Below are positions 25,101 through 35,164 of a stretch of 64,000 nt of DNA, piece after piece (the stretch's first letter is position 1; each line of letters opens with the position of its first letter). Origin of the DNA: Biomphalaria glabrata (lineage: Eukaryota; Mollusca; Gastropoda; Planorbidae); NCBI RefSeq assembly GCF_947242115.1, contig NC_074712.1, positions 22,592,561-22,656,560 on the forward strand, written 5' to 3'. The notes beneath the pieces were generated by a model. It made no database searches and was not told the DNA's origin. It saw only the letters and a list, made by a program, of their open reading frames with translations. The translations under genes were made by a program, and so were the position numbers.

Positions 25101-25612
25101 CTGCTAGAGATGTCTGCGGTGAATGACCTGCTAGAGATGTCTGTAGTGGATGACCTGCTAGAGATGTCTGCAGTGAATGACCTGCTAGAGTTGTCTGCAG
25201 TGAATGACCTGCTAGAGATGTCTGCAGTGAATGACCTGCTAGAGATGTCTGTAGTGAATGACCTGCTAGAGATGTCTGCAGTGAATGACCTGCTAGAGTT
25301 GTCTGTAGTGAATGACCTGCTAGAGATGTCTGCAGCGAATGACCTGCTAGAGATGTATGCAGCGAATGACCTGCTAGAGATTTCTGTAGTGAATGACCTG
25401 CTAGAGATGTCTGCAGTGAATGACCTGCTAGAGATGTCTGCAGTGAATGACCTGCTAGAGATGTCTGCAGTGAATGACCTGCTAGAGATGTCTGTAGTGA
25501 ATGACCTGCTAGAAATGTCTGCAGTGAATGACCTGCTAGAGTTGTCTGCAGTGAATGACCTGCTAGAGATGTCTGCAGTGAATGACCTGCTAGAGATGTC
25601 TGTAGTGCCAAA
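22116..25612. repeat. 27-bp satellite array, about 130 copies, without indels
   Basis: The unit is GAATGACCTGCTAGAGATGT then CTGCAGT. By eye every copy is exactly 27 bp, so one plus-strand frame (repeat VNDLLEMSA, 1,166 codons at 22122-25622, ending in TAG) never closes. A minus-strand frame (repeat QTSLAGHSL) is open over long parts. Changes between copies are mostly GTAGTG, GCAGCG and GCAGTG, TCT/TAT and ATG/TTG/ATA, and are mainly amino-acid-changing in the plus frame. That argues against purifying selection on a protein. No promoter, start context or flanking exon is visible. I therefore annotate it as a repeat and flag the frame separately. Confidence 0.95.
22750..25159. repeat. higher-order duplication inside the 27-bp array (offset 1269 bp)
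   Basis: Rare diagnostic units recur exactly 1269 bp (47 units) apart: CTACAGATGTCTTTAGTG at 22917 and 24186, CTGCAAGAGACGTC at 23211 and 24480, and TGTAGTGGATGAC at 23873 and 25142. The copied segment spans roughly 22750-23890 and 24019-25159. The two copies are nearly identical, so this is a recent block duplication. Confidence 0.9.
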
Positions 25613-26040
25613 TCTTCTGTAGATAACAACTGCTTACGTTCTTCTTCAAAATAAACCACGGTACTAACATACATTCTGTTTTTATTCACCAAACCTATGT
25701 GTTTTTTTTTAATGTGATTTTTAAAAAAATGAAAAGAGATCTGTGTGTGTGTTCTGCTGTCCACGTCACAGCTTGCTGTGTTAACATTTGGCCAGCAGAA
25801 TCCCTTGTGGATACATTGATTGATATATACATTTGTGGGATTGCATGGTATACACACAATAAGCTCCGAGTTAAACTGATTAGCCATGTTGATGTGAGTC
25901 TGGGTGGTTCGTGCTGAAGTGAGTGATAGTTGATGAGAGATGTACGATGTTGAATTAATTATGAGCGAATGAGTTTACTAGTAACTAATATTTGTATAAT
26001 AGAATGGCTTTTAAATATTCAGTTTCAAATGCTCCGTTTA
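25613..26040. other. unique spacer
   Basis: Single-copy AT-rich DNA after the 27-bp array. No gene is recognised. Confidence 0.5.
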
Positions 26041-26290
26041 ACTCGCTCTGTGTTCTTTACATTTTTGCGATCGATTTCGGACAAAACTTTTACTCATAAA
26101 ATCGTCATCAAATTTTGCATACAAGCTCATGTTCGATGACAACACATAAAATCAATAAAAAAAAATCAACCAATTAGCTAATCAATTAGTCGTAATTAAT
26201 TAATTGTGTTTTTATTTCCAATGTGTAGTAAAAGTGTACTAAAACTAAGGTGACATAAGACTTGTGTAGAGAATCAGGGCGATAAAAATT
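26041..26290 (+). mobile_element. dispersed repeat copy, unclassified (family also at 46805-47035)
   Basis: Shared landmarks with 46805-47035, in the same order and spacing, are an AAATTTTGCATA/GAAACTTTGCCCAT block, TTCGATGACAACACAT/GTCGATGACAACACAT, AATCAATAAAAA, a TTAATTAATT-rich run, AATGTGTAGTAAAA/GAATGTACAAAATA, and GACTTGTGTAGAGAATCAGG/CCTTGTCTAGAAAATTATGG. No terminal repeats or coding capacity are visible, so the class is unknown. Confidence 0.55.
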
Positions 26291-26817
26291 AAAAGATAGC
26301 TAGAGTAAAATAAAATAATGAAATGTAAAGATATTTCAGAGATCGTATGCTGATGTAAAGATTATATGAAAGAATGAATGTATTTCATTCAATTATAAAG
26401 AAAACTTTGTCATGGATTAGCTGATTATCATTGTCATATTTACCATTTTCACAAATTATTTTATTTCTACAAAAACATACATACGTTTGAAGTCAATACA
26501 CACACAAACATATCACAAAAACGGAAAACCAATTGAAATGTTCTTCCTGACATTACATGATATCTGCGTTAGGGGTCCTTTTCAAAAGGCATAAGTGCAG
26601 CAACCAAAAATAATACAAAAAAATTAGCTATATTATATTTATCTCTTTTTATATATAAATGTGTATTTTTATGAGCATTATATATATATAATGTATCTAC
26701 GAACATGTAAATATATTTTTTTATATTTTTTTCTTATAATAATACAACTTGGTATTATTATTTGAATTGAAAAATTTTATTTACGCAACAGTATTTACCT
26801 AACAGGGTCGTATTCAA
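26291..26817. other. unique, very AT-rich spacer
   Basis: Poly-A/T and TATATA runs, with no coding evidence. Confidence 0.5.
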
Positions 26818-27135
26818 ATGACAAGGTGGTATTCTAATGAAAGGTTAGTAGTATTATAGTATATACAAGACAAATTGGTATTTAAATGACAGGTTAGTAG
26901 TATATACAAGACATATTGGTATTTAAATGACAGGTTAGTAGTATATACAAGACATATTGGTATTTAAATGACAGGTTAGTAGTATATACAAGACAAATTG
27001 GTATTTAAATGACAGGTTAGTAGTATATACAACACAAATTGGTATTTAAATGACAGGTTAGTAGTATATACAACACAAATTGGTATTTAAATGACAGGTT
27101 AGTAGTATATACAAGACAAATTGGTATTTAAATGA
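26818..27135. repeat. 41-bp minisatellite, about 8 copies
   Basis: The unit starts GACAGGTTAGTAGTATATAC and ends AAATTGGTATTTAAAT. Copies differ only at AAGACA/AACACA and AAATT/ATATT. Confidence 0.9.
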
Positions 27136-27420
27136 GAACAGTTTAAATTACAGGTTGCTATTGAAATGACATGTTGGTATTTTAATAATAGATTGATATT
27201 AAATGACTGGTGGATATTTAAATGACAGATTGATATTTAAATGACAGATTGATATTAAATGGCAGATTGATATTTTAATGACAGTTTGATATTCAAATTA
27301 CATATTGATATTAAATTGCAGATTGATATTTTAATGACAGATTGATATTTAAATTACAGATTGACATTAAAAGAAAGGTTGATATTTAAATGACAGTTTG
27401 GTATTGAAATGACGTCTTAT
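27136..27420. repeat. degenerate 17-20 bp repeat related to the 41-bp unit
   Basis: Copies of GACAGATTGATATTTAAAT with many substitutions and length changes. The motif is a shortened form of the flanks of the 41-bp unit (GACAGGTT...GGTATTTAAAT). The older short array probably gave rise to the longer unit. Confidence 0.75.
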
Positions 27421-27559
27421 TATCAGACCAATGCATAAAATATTGAAATATTGTTAACACAAAATCTTACCCAAACAAAGAAGAAATGACACCACTATCA
27501 AACATAACATGCAACTCAAGGATCTTGTACATAACAAAGCTTTTCTTTTGCTAACAGGG

Positions 27560-27774
27560 TAACTAAGATCGAGTATTGCTTCTTTCTAAGATCTTTTATG
27601 GCTAATATCGAGTATTGCTTCTTTCTAAGATCTTTTATGGCTAATATCGAGTATCGCTTCTTTCTAAGATCTTCTATAGCTAATTAATATCGAGCAGTGC
27701 TTCTCTCTAGATCTTCAATGGCTAACTAATATTAAGTTATAGCTCTACCAAAGATCCCTTATGACATACTAATA
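27560..27774. repeat. 39-bp minisatellite, about 5 copies, decaying rightwards
   Basis: The unit is GGCTAATATCGAGTATTGC then TTCTTTCTAAGATCTTTTAT. The first three copies are near identical and later ones diverge (AGCAGTGCTTCTCTC, TTAAGTTATAGCTC). Confidence 0.85.
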
Positions 27775-27951
27775 TTAATTAATGGTTCTATGATAGAAGG
27801 TTATTCTGACAGCTTGATAAATGTTTGGTTTAGGGAGACATCTACAATTATCATAATCAGTAATCCAATTGATAAGCTTGAATAGCAATCCTTTCCGAAT
27901 CATTGGTTCTGAAGAGGGATCAGCCACAGATGAATTATCCAATGATGGACA
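27775..27951 (-). CDS. candidate exon, unrecognised
   Basis: On the minus strand an acceptor-like CCTCTAATATCCCAG precedes an open frame of 58 codons to TAA. The peptide runs CPSLDNSSVADPSSEPMIRK, GLLFKLINWITDYDNCRCLP, KPNIYQAVRITFYHRTIN. The first two thirds look protein-like and the last part looks like read-through. No clear donor or poly(A) signal follows. I recognise no family; chance is a real alternative. Confidence 0.22.
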   Translation of the reverse strand, partial: CPSLDNSSVADPSSEPMIRKGLLFKLINWITDYDNCRCLPKPNIYQAVRITFYHRTIN

Positions 27952-28479
27952 CTGGGATATTAGAGGTTGGGGGTCCATCAAAGGGGCAGTTGTGGGAGGC
28001 TAGACAGTCGGGAGACAGGAGGAATAATAACCACGTTATTGAACGAAAGGCATTCTGCCGTCTTGCTTTTCTAGGGAATGTCAAACTGTCGAGGACTTTG
28101 TAGGGCAGGCAATAAGCTGAGAAAAAAAAATAGAATGGTGTTGGCTGCTTCTTCTGTTATCACATTGAAGTGTACATAACTGAACATGCCTCTTAACATA
28201 GGAATAGAAAATGGTATGGGTGTGTATTTTGTTTGTTTGTTGCTTTTTAATTATTTTTTTTAGTAAGAAATCTCAGTGGGAAAGAAAGAATTAAAACATT
28301 TTTATACAAAAAAAAATAATTGTATTAAATATTTTATGATAACAATTCTTAAGTATTGTGTGATAATTTAAGTTCAATATACAACAATCGCTATAGTAGA
28401 CTGTCAAGTCTGTTGTATATCATCTGAATCACTGGATAGTTCTTTGTATGTACTAGAGAAGGGGAAAAAAGGGCCAAAA
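27952..28479. other. unique spacer
   Basis: The minus strand over about 27955-28120 has a second open stretch after a strong acceptor-like T9CTCAG, but without other support. The remainder is AT-rich. Confidence 0.4.
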
Positions 28480-29035
28480 TTATTATTATTATTACTGTTA
28501 GATATATATATATAAAGAGAGACAGACAGATAGAAAAACAGTCAGAGACAGACAGATAGAAAAACAGACAGAGAGAGACAGACAGACAGACAGAGACAGA
28601 TAGACAGAGACAGACAGAGACAGACAGAGACAGACAGAGACAGACAGAGACAGACAGAGACAGACAGACAGAGACAGACAGACAGAGACAGACAGACAGA
28701 GACAGACAGACAGAGACAGACAGAGACAGACAGAGACAGACAGACAGACAGAGACAGACAGATAGAAAAACAGACAGAGAGAGACAGACAGACAGACAGA
28801 TAAACAGACAGAGAGAGACAGACAGACAGAGAGAAAAACAGACAGAGAGAGAGAAAGAAGAGAGTTAATGAAAAAAGGAGAGGAAGGAAAAAAAGACAAC
28901 AAGATAGATAAACAAAGAAAAAAAAGAAACAGAGAAAAAAAAAGAGAAATAAAAAGAAACAGGGAAAGTAAGAGAGAGAAGGAAAAGAAAGAAAAGGAGA
29001 GAGAGAGGAGTAAAAAGAGAACTTGAGAAAAAAGT
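28480..29035. repeat. low-complexity purine-rich tract: (ATT)n, (TA)n, (GACAGACAGA)n, then A/G-only
   Basis: A short (ATT)n and (TA)n head is followed by GACAGACAGA and GAGACAGACA mixtures to about 28850. A nearly pure purine run of AAAG/GAGA type follows to about 29035. Long minus-strand frames of the SVCLSVCL type are low-complexity artefacts. The purine/pyrimidine bias would favour triplex-type structures. Confidence 0.9.
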
Positions 29036-29237
29036 ACACAGGTAGCCGAGGTTCCAAATATGTTCACATTTTGTGTAGTCACATTTAGTTCTTGTATGAC
29101 TTTCTTCACTCTCTTCATGGGCTGTGTGGGTGCAGGTTGGGGATGATAAGACTTCTACACATTTGAAAAGTCTTTACAAATGTAATAAAGTCTGCGACTG
29201 TTCAGTTGTGTCAAATATATCAGCTTTTAAAAATAAA

Positions 29238-31245
29238 GCAAGGTGAGTGTTGAGATATCATTAGAACAAGACTACCTTATAAAGCAAGGTATACATGAGT
29301 GATGAGATCTCATTAGAACAAGACTACCTTATAAAGCAAGGTATACATGAGTGTTGAGATCTCACTAGAACAAGACTACCTTATAAAGCAAGGTATACAT
29401 GAGTGTTGAGATCTCACTAGAACAAGACTACCTTATAAAGCAAGGTATACATGAGTGTTGAGATCTCGCTAGAAGAAGACTACGTTATAAAGCAAGGTAT
29501 ACATGAATGTTGAGATCTCACTAGAACAAGATACCTTATAAAGCAAGGTATACATGAGTGTTGAGATCTCACTAGAACAAGACTACGTTATAAAGCAAGG
29601 TATACATGAGTGTTGAGATCTCACTAGAACAAGACTACCTTATAAAGCAAGGTATACATGAATGTTGAGATCTCGCTAGAACAAGACTACGTTATAAAGC
29701 AAGGTATACATGAGTGTTGAGATCTCGCTAGAACAAGACTACGTTATAAAGCAAGGTATACATGAGTGTTGAGATCTCGCTAGAACAAGACTACGTTATA
29801 AAGCAAGGTATACATAAATGTTGAGATCTCACTAGAACAAGACTACCTTATAAAGCAAGGTATACATTAATGTTGAGATCTCACTAGAACAAGACTACCT
29901 TATAAAGCAAGGTATACATGAGTGTTGAGATCTCACTAGAACAAGACTACCTTATAAAGCAAGGTATACATGAATGTTGAGATCTCGCTAGAACAAGACT
30001 ACCTTATAAAGCAAGGTATACGTGAGTGTTGAGATCTCACTAGAACAAGATACCTTATAAAGCAAGGTATACATGAGTGTTGAGATCTCACTAGAACAAG
30101 ACTACCTTATAAAGCAAGGTATACATGAGTGTTGAGATCTCACTAGAACAAAACTACCTTATAAAGCAAGGTGTACATGAGTGTTGAGATCTCACTAGAA
30201 CAAGACTACCTTATAAAGCAAGGTATACATGAGTGTTGAGATCTCACTAGAACAAGACTACCTTATAAAGCAAGGTATACATGAGTGTTGAGATCTCACT
30301 AGAACAAGACTACCTTATAAAGCAAGGTATACATGAGTGTTGAGATCTCGCTAGAACAAGACTACGTTATAAAGCAAGGTATACATAAATGTTGAGATCT
30401 CGCTAGAACAAGACTACGTTATAAAGCAAGGTATACATGAATGTTGAGATCTCACTAGAACAAGACTACGTTATAAAGCAAGGTATACATGAGTGTTGAG
30501 ATCTCACTAGAACAAGACTACGTTATAAAGCAAGGTATACATGAATGTTGAGATAGAACAAGACTACGTTATAAAGCAAGGTATACATGAATGTTGAGAT
30601 CTCGCTTGAACAAGACTACGTTATAAAGCAAGGTATACATGAATGTTGAGATCTCGCTTGAACAAGACTACGTTATAAAGCAAGGTATACATGAATGTTG
30701 AGATCTCGCTTGAACAAGACTACGTTATAAAGCAAGGTATACATGAGTGTTGAGATCTCGCTAGAACAAGACTACGTTATAAAGCAAGGTATACATGAAT
30801 GTTGAGATCTCACTAGAACAAGACTACCTTATAAAGCAAGGTATACATTAATGTTGAGATCTCACTAAAACAAGACTACCTTATAAAACAAGGTATACAT
30901 GAGTGTTGAGATCTCACTAGAACAAGACTACCTTATAAAGCAAGGTATACATGAATGTTGAGATCTCGCTAGAACAAGACTACCTTATAAAGCAAGGTAT
31001 ACGTGAGTGTTGAGATCTCACTAGAACAAGATACCTTATAAAGCAAGGTATACATGAGTGTTGAGATCTCACTAGAACAAGACTACCTTATAAAGCAAGG
31101 TATACGTGAGTGTTGAGATCTCACTAGAACAAGACTACCTTATAAAGCAAGGTATACATGAGTGTTGAGATCTCGCTAGAACAAGACTACCTTATAAAGC
31201 AAGGTATACATGAATGTTGAGATCTCACTAGAACAAGACTACGTT
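29238..31245. repeat. 54-bp minisatellite, about 37 copies, with two dyads per unit
   Basis: The unit is ATAAAGCAAGGTATACATGA, GTGTTGAGATCTCACTAGAA, CAAGACTACCTTAT. It contains a perfect palindrome TGAGATCTCA and an inverted repeat TACCTT-ATAAAGC-AAGGTA that spans unit junctions. A variant TACGTTAT breaks the second stem. Further variants are CTCGCTAG/CTCACTAG and ATACGTGAG/ATACATGAG. A 52-bp form (AACAAGATACC) recurs near 29525, 30045 and 31025, indicating copied blocks. Confidence 0.97.
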
Positions 31246-32099
31246 ATATGCAATGTAAATTGAAACGTAACACGCGAGTCATGTTGATGACGCAAATATC
31301 ACGATCTGACTTTTCAATTGCACTATCCCATAATGAGCACTGACCTAATGGTCACTAATGTTGACCACATTATTATGTGTAATACCAGTCCTCGTCCTCC
31401 TCTGTCTCCCCCGTAACTGACCAGGCGATGAAAGTGGAGAAAGGAAGAAAAAAAACAATTTTTATTTGGGATCTTGGCTAAGTCCTTATCTGAACTTGAT
31501 GGCTGTCCCGAGGGAACTGACCACCGGATGATTGACTTAGTCTACATACACAAGTCACCCAGCTGTTGCTCTTCAGTAAGATGTCTTCCACTTAGTGAGG
31601 GCCAGCCAATGTCTCGTCCAGTTTGTGTGTCTACCCTTTGCACTGGGCGCCAGTAGCTATGAATGGAAAATTAGGTTACAGTTTGCGGGGGGGGGGGGGG
31701 TATGGGACTGCCAATGTTCCTATTTTTGTCCTATTAATAAAATTGTGCAGTGCAGATGTAATATTATTAAAAGCCAGCAAAGTGTTTTGTAGTGGATAAT
31801 GTGATGGCTTCCGTGATGGTCTTTTGGACATCACACCTATTTTTTTCCCTGGACTATTATTAAGTGATAATCATATATGCATTGAGCCATTAGACCACTT
31901 AACCTATTAAGATCCTTATCTCGAAGATAAATATTGCAAAGCCTGTTTTACTGACCTATGTAATTTAGGCCGCGTTGATACCACTTTAATAAATGGAATT
32001 ACAATTTCAAGTTAATAAGCAACTACTATTAGCCATTTGTAGAAGAAATATGTTTGTTAGTAACTCAGCCCTTTAAGTATTTTATAACATACTAGTTGA
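31246..32099. other. spacer with a G14 homopolymer
   Basis: A run of 14 G lies at 31687-31700. A plus-strand open stretch at about 31474-31656 lacks splice support. No gene is recognised. Confidence 0.5.
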
Positions 32100-32260
32100 C
32101 CGGCGGCGCAGCATACGTCGCTGTTTTGCGGGGTCTGCCTTAGGCTGCGAACGCAGTGGGCCCCACACTTTCATATGACCCGCGCTAATTCAAGGTGTAT
32201 AAATTATTAAATTAAACCATTTTATAACTTTAAACAGATTTCTCGCGCCCTCCTGTCGAT

Positions 32261-32280
32261 TTACCAGGAGCTCCTGGTAA
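32261..32280. other. perfect 20-bp palindrome
   Basis: TTACCAGGAG is followed without a loop by its exact complement. It lies inside the hAT remnant, upstream of the transposase fragment, where subterminal inverted motifs are common. Confidence 0.8.
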
Positions 32281-32429
32281 TCTCCCGAAATTGCAAAATA
32301 TACGAAAAATTCCTTAAAATATACGGAAATATATAGACAAAAATTGTCATTTTTGTGTGTCATTCAATATGGAAAACGCCAATCCTACGCGCGATAAATA
32401 AAAACGGCATTATCCATTAGCCGTAATTG

Positions 32430-32868
32430 TGTAATCTGGGGAAAGAAGCTTCTTGCGCCTAAAACTAATGAAGAATTTCTTGAGGTCAACAATTCTCAAA
32501 GATAGATTGACACATTTGGTAATTCTTGCTATTGAGCGTGATCTATGTAGGAACGAGACAGCTGGAGGTCACTCACGAAGGCCGCGGGATACACATTTGA
32601 GACCAAAAGAAAATCCGCTGCCGAAGACAAACGCAGACGGCGAAAAGAAAATCTAAATATGCCCTGGATGTGGCAAAATATGTAGGTCACAGCTGGGGCT
32701 GCGCAGCCACGGGAAATACTGCACTCCTCACTAATCTTCGGACTCGAAGACAAGCCTTATTATTATTATGTAGGAAACAGAATTATTATAATATTCTTTA
32801 TGACTTTGCTACACGCAAGGCTCGTAAAGTAATTCTGTACGCAGTAAAGAATGAATTAAATGCATAGA
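32430..32868 (+). pseudogene. hAT transposase C-terminal (dimerisation) region, degraded and interrupted
   Basis: The plus strand encodes SGERSFLRLKLMKNFLRSTI then LKDRLTHLVILAIERDLCR. This is the conserved C-terminal signature of hAT transposases of the ZMYM1-like/DUF4371 type (family form: SFSKLKLIKNYLRSTM...RL..LA.LSIERDL). After the LINE insertion the reading continues KQNYYNILYDFATRKARKV to a stop (NELNA, TAG at 32866-32868), matching the usual DFA.RKARK end. A TAA precedes SGERSF and the catalytic parts are absent, so it is dead. The sequence on both sides of the insert remains in one frame apart from the insert. Confidence 0.75.
32554..32766 (+). mobile_element. 5'-truncated LINE tail inserted in the hAT transposase, with 10-bp TSD
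   Basis: The insert encodes a basic stretch and then CPGCGKICRSQLGLRSHGKY, the C-terminal finger of a non-LTR ORF2, then TAA, and ends in (ATT)n. The 10 bp TATGTAGGAA occurs at both junctions (32544-32553 and 32767-32776), as expected of target-primed integration. Related tails lie at 2620-2862 and 35165-35300. A stop within the basic stretch shows decay. Confidence 0.75.
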
Positions 32869-33104
32869 TAATTTTTTTTCCTGATACAAACTCTTAAATT
32901 TCACTTATTATCCGCTTCATTAACCAAACTTGGCCCCGCGAAATCCGTTTTGCATAGGGCCCCACAATGGTTATTTTCGGCCCTGCTATTTAGTGACGGG
33001 TGAATATACAATGTAGATTACTTGTTCTCTTTCCATGACTCTTGGTCACAATGGTTAAGTCTGTCACTGCTATTTAGTGTTTGTAAAATGTTTGTTTGTA
33101 AAAT

Positions 33105-33258
33105 GTTTTACATGTTTCGGATGTTCCTTCAGAGTTGAAGATAGTTTACTTTCTATTCCAAACCTCCCGCAGGACGAAGGGGGATGGGAGCGGGCAGGGT
33201 TTGATAAATCCAATCGACAGTCCAGCGCGCAAACCGTACGACCAGGCGGTCATTCGTA
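33105..33258 (-). mobile_element. second SINE-like family, tRNA-related head with internal deletion
   Basis: Read on the minus strand it starts ACCGCCTGGTCGTACGGTTT then GCGCGCTGGACTGTCG, a possible tRNA-like A-box region, and continues to ACCCTGCCCGCTCCCATCCC, GCGGGAGGTTTGG and TCTTCAACTCTGAAGG. In the family as I remember it a B box (GGTTCAAACCC) lies before CCCTGCCC; here that segment is missing. The related fragment at 33478-33545 lies in the opposite orientation. Confidence 0.5.
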
Positions 33259-33477
33259 GTGACGGGTGAATACTACTTGTTCTCCCCCTCTTGTTTTTTC
33301 GTGGGATAACTCTATCCGCAGAAATATAAGAGTGATCTTTCCTTTACTTTTTCTCGTTCAAACTCTTGAGCCATGAAGAGAATTATATATATATATATAG
33401 AGAGAGATTATTTACGCGCTAGAAGGCTGGCTGGTCGTGAGCTTTAAACTGACTTTGTCCCGATTGCCTCGGGCACA

Positions 33478-33545
33478 TTCCTTGCCCGCTGCTGTCTTCC
33501 TAAGGTTTGGGCTAGGATGTAGAGTATCTTCAACTCTGAAGGCAG
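33478..33545 (+). mobile_element. fragment of the same SINE-like family, inverted relative to 33105-33258
   Basis: It shares CTTGCCCGCTG, AGGTTTGG and ATCTTCAACTCTGAAGG in order with the neighbouring element, on the opposite strand. Only the 3' half is present. Confidence 0.5.
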
Positions 33546-33790
33546 GGTCTGTAGGAGCGCTGCAAGCTCCCCCCCAGCGGGGTATAAAACGGAGCCCCGA
33601 CGCCACGCGTTTTGTTGCATTCTTGATATCGGTTGCTCGGGCTTCTTGGATTGCTAGGGGTTCTGGGGGAGCTTTCCCAGCGTGTTTCGGAGTGAAACCC
33701 AGACACCAAGCGTTTTTGTTTTTATCCTTAGATGCACAAACGTATTTTCTTGACGTCTACAGCTGACAATCCATCCTGCTAATAAAGCCA
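33546..33790. mobile_element. GC-rich dispersed repeat, unclassified
   Basis: It contains GCTGCAAGCTCCCCCCCAGC, GGAGCCCCGACGCCACGCG and GGGGGAGCTTTCCCAGCG, with C/G runs in near-inverted arrangement. Base composition differs sharply from its surroundings. It resembles GC-rich dispersed elements I associate with molluscan genomes, but I cannot name it. Confidence 0.35.
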
Positions 33791-35164
33791 GGTCAAATGT
33801 ATCAGAAGTTAAGAAAGGTGTAGTCAAAGGCATATATTGTGTGAGTGACTGTCGAGGCACATGTGTTGTAAGTATGTCTTTATACGGCATAGTCTTCATA
33901 AAATTATCTTCATGTTAAGTGAAACCTCTAGTAGTAGGCCTGTTTTGGTCAGCGGCAGGCATCAACATAAAGAGTTAATGCTCTGTGTACATTTAATTTA
34001 TTTCTACAAACGCCAAACGGATAGAATCGCATTAGCGGATACATATTAAAATGTCTAACTTTGAAGAACCTTTAATTATTAATTTATAGGACCTAACTAT
34101 GTTGTAAATACAACTGATTTTTCCCCCTACAATATAAAATATACTCTCGACAGCAAGTTGTTCCCCACATGTTCAGAAAAGCTGATTTAGTTAAAAGGAA
34201 GTTTAAGGGTCGCCTCCTGAAAAAAAAATGATCTTGAAAAAAAAAATGTTTTAAAAGACATTCATTTTTCTGTCATTAATTGTCTCTATACGTCAGTATG
34301 GGGCTTCGTTTTGTTACAGAACTAGAATTGGTCTTCAAAAGTTCTGAAAAGAAACAGTCAAAAATTACTACCAGTAAGTACAAAGAGATCAAAAGATGCT
34401 AATATGATACAAGATTTATCTGTATAATACACAAGACAATTAAAATCAATTGTAATTATACTCTCTAGAATATATTTTATATATTACATTGAAAACAACA
34501 TTCGTGTAAACTTTAGGAAGACCATAAATGATCTCGCCTAATTTGAGCTTCATGAAACAGTGCAATCAGAACAGGGGAGGAAAAGGAGTGGATTCAGTGT
34601 CAAGACTCCATTGGAGTCCAAATACTGAGATCTCTTTAGTGTTAGGTTAAATCCTACTAGATTCTACTTTTAATAGTTATACATACAATAGTTATATAGA
34701 TCAATTTCTCATGAGGGTCAAGAGGTATAACAACGCTACACTTGAGCAGACGATGGCAGGATTTTGTTGGCTACAACTCGAGGCAGTCTACAGACATTGT
34801 CTAGTTTCATTCTCTGATTGCTTGGTTGAATAGCTATACAGTCACGTAGATCTTGGCTAGACACAGAAATCTCTTTTACAGTCTCTTTGTAATTAAATCT
34901 ACTTCTTAGTACAGATTGTACACATTGTTAGGAAAGTGACTCGCTTTTCAAAATACTCACGTAGACTGGTCTGTTTTAATAGAATACATATTGGAAGAAT
35001 ATCAACAAAGTATCTCAATCTGTTTGAAGCATACATGATATATAGAGTAGTTTATGTCAAAATCAAAATTTGTTCATACTGACGGCTTTTGTATGTATGT
35101 AAAGTTGTTCATACTGACGGCTTTTGTATGTATGTAAAGTTTTTCCTTTCAATAATGTATTTAA
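33791..35164. other. unique AT-rich spacer
   Basis: No exon, RNA gene or repeat array is recognised. A 27-bp direct duplication (GTTCATACTGACGGC...) lies at about 35071-35125. Confidence 0.5.

Larger units (their letters stand above)
32100..32985 (+). mobile_element. hAT-superfamily DNA transposon remnant, right part
   Basis: The transposase C-terminus lies at 32430-32868. The right end reads, on the minus strand, CAGGGCCGAAAATAACCATT, a good hAT-type terminal repeat (CAGGGCC start) ending at 32985. The left terminus was not found; the 5' part of the transposase is missing or unrecognisable. A LINE tail is inserted at 32554-32766. The left limit is approximate, placed at the GC-rich stretch starting GACCGGCGGCGCAG. 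Confidence 0.65.

Noticed and set aside
28498-29118. Minus-strand serine/leucine/cysteine-rich frame as a membrane protein
   Set aside because: Simple translation of a purine-rich low-complexity tract.
29238-31245. CRISPR or tRNA-cluster interpretation of 54-bp units with dyads
   Set aside because: No unique spacers and no A/B-box promoter elements in the unit.
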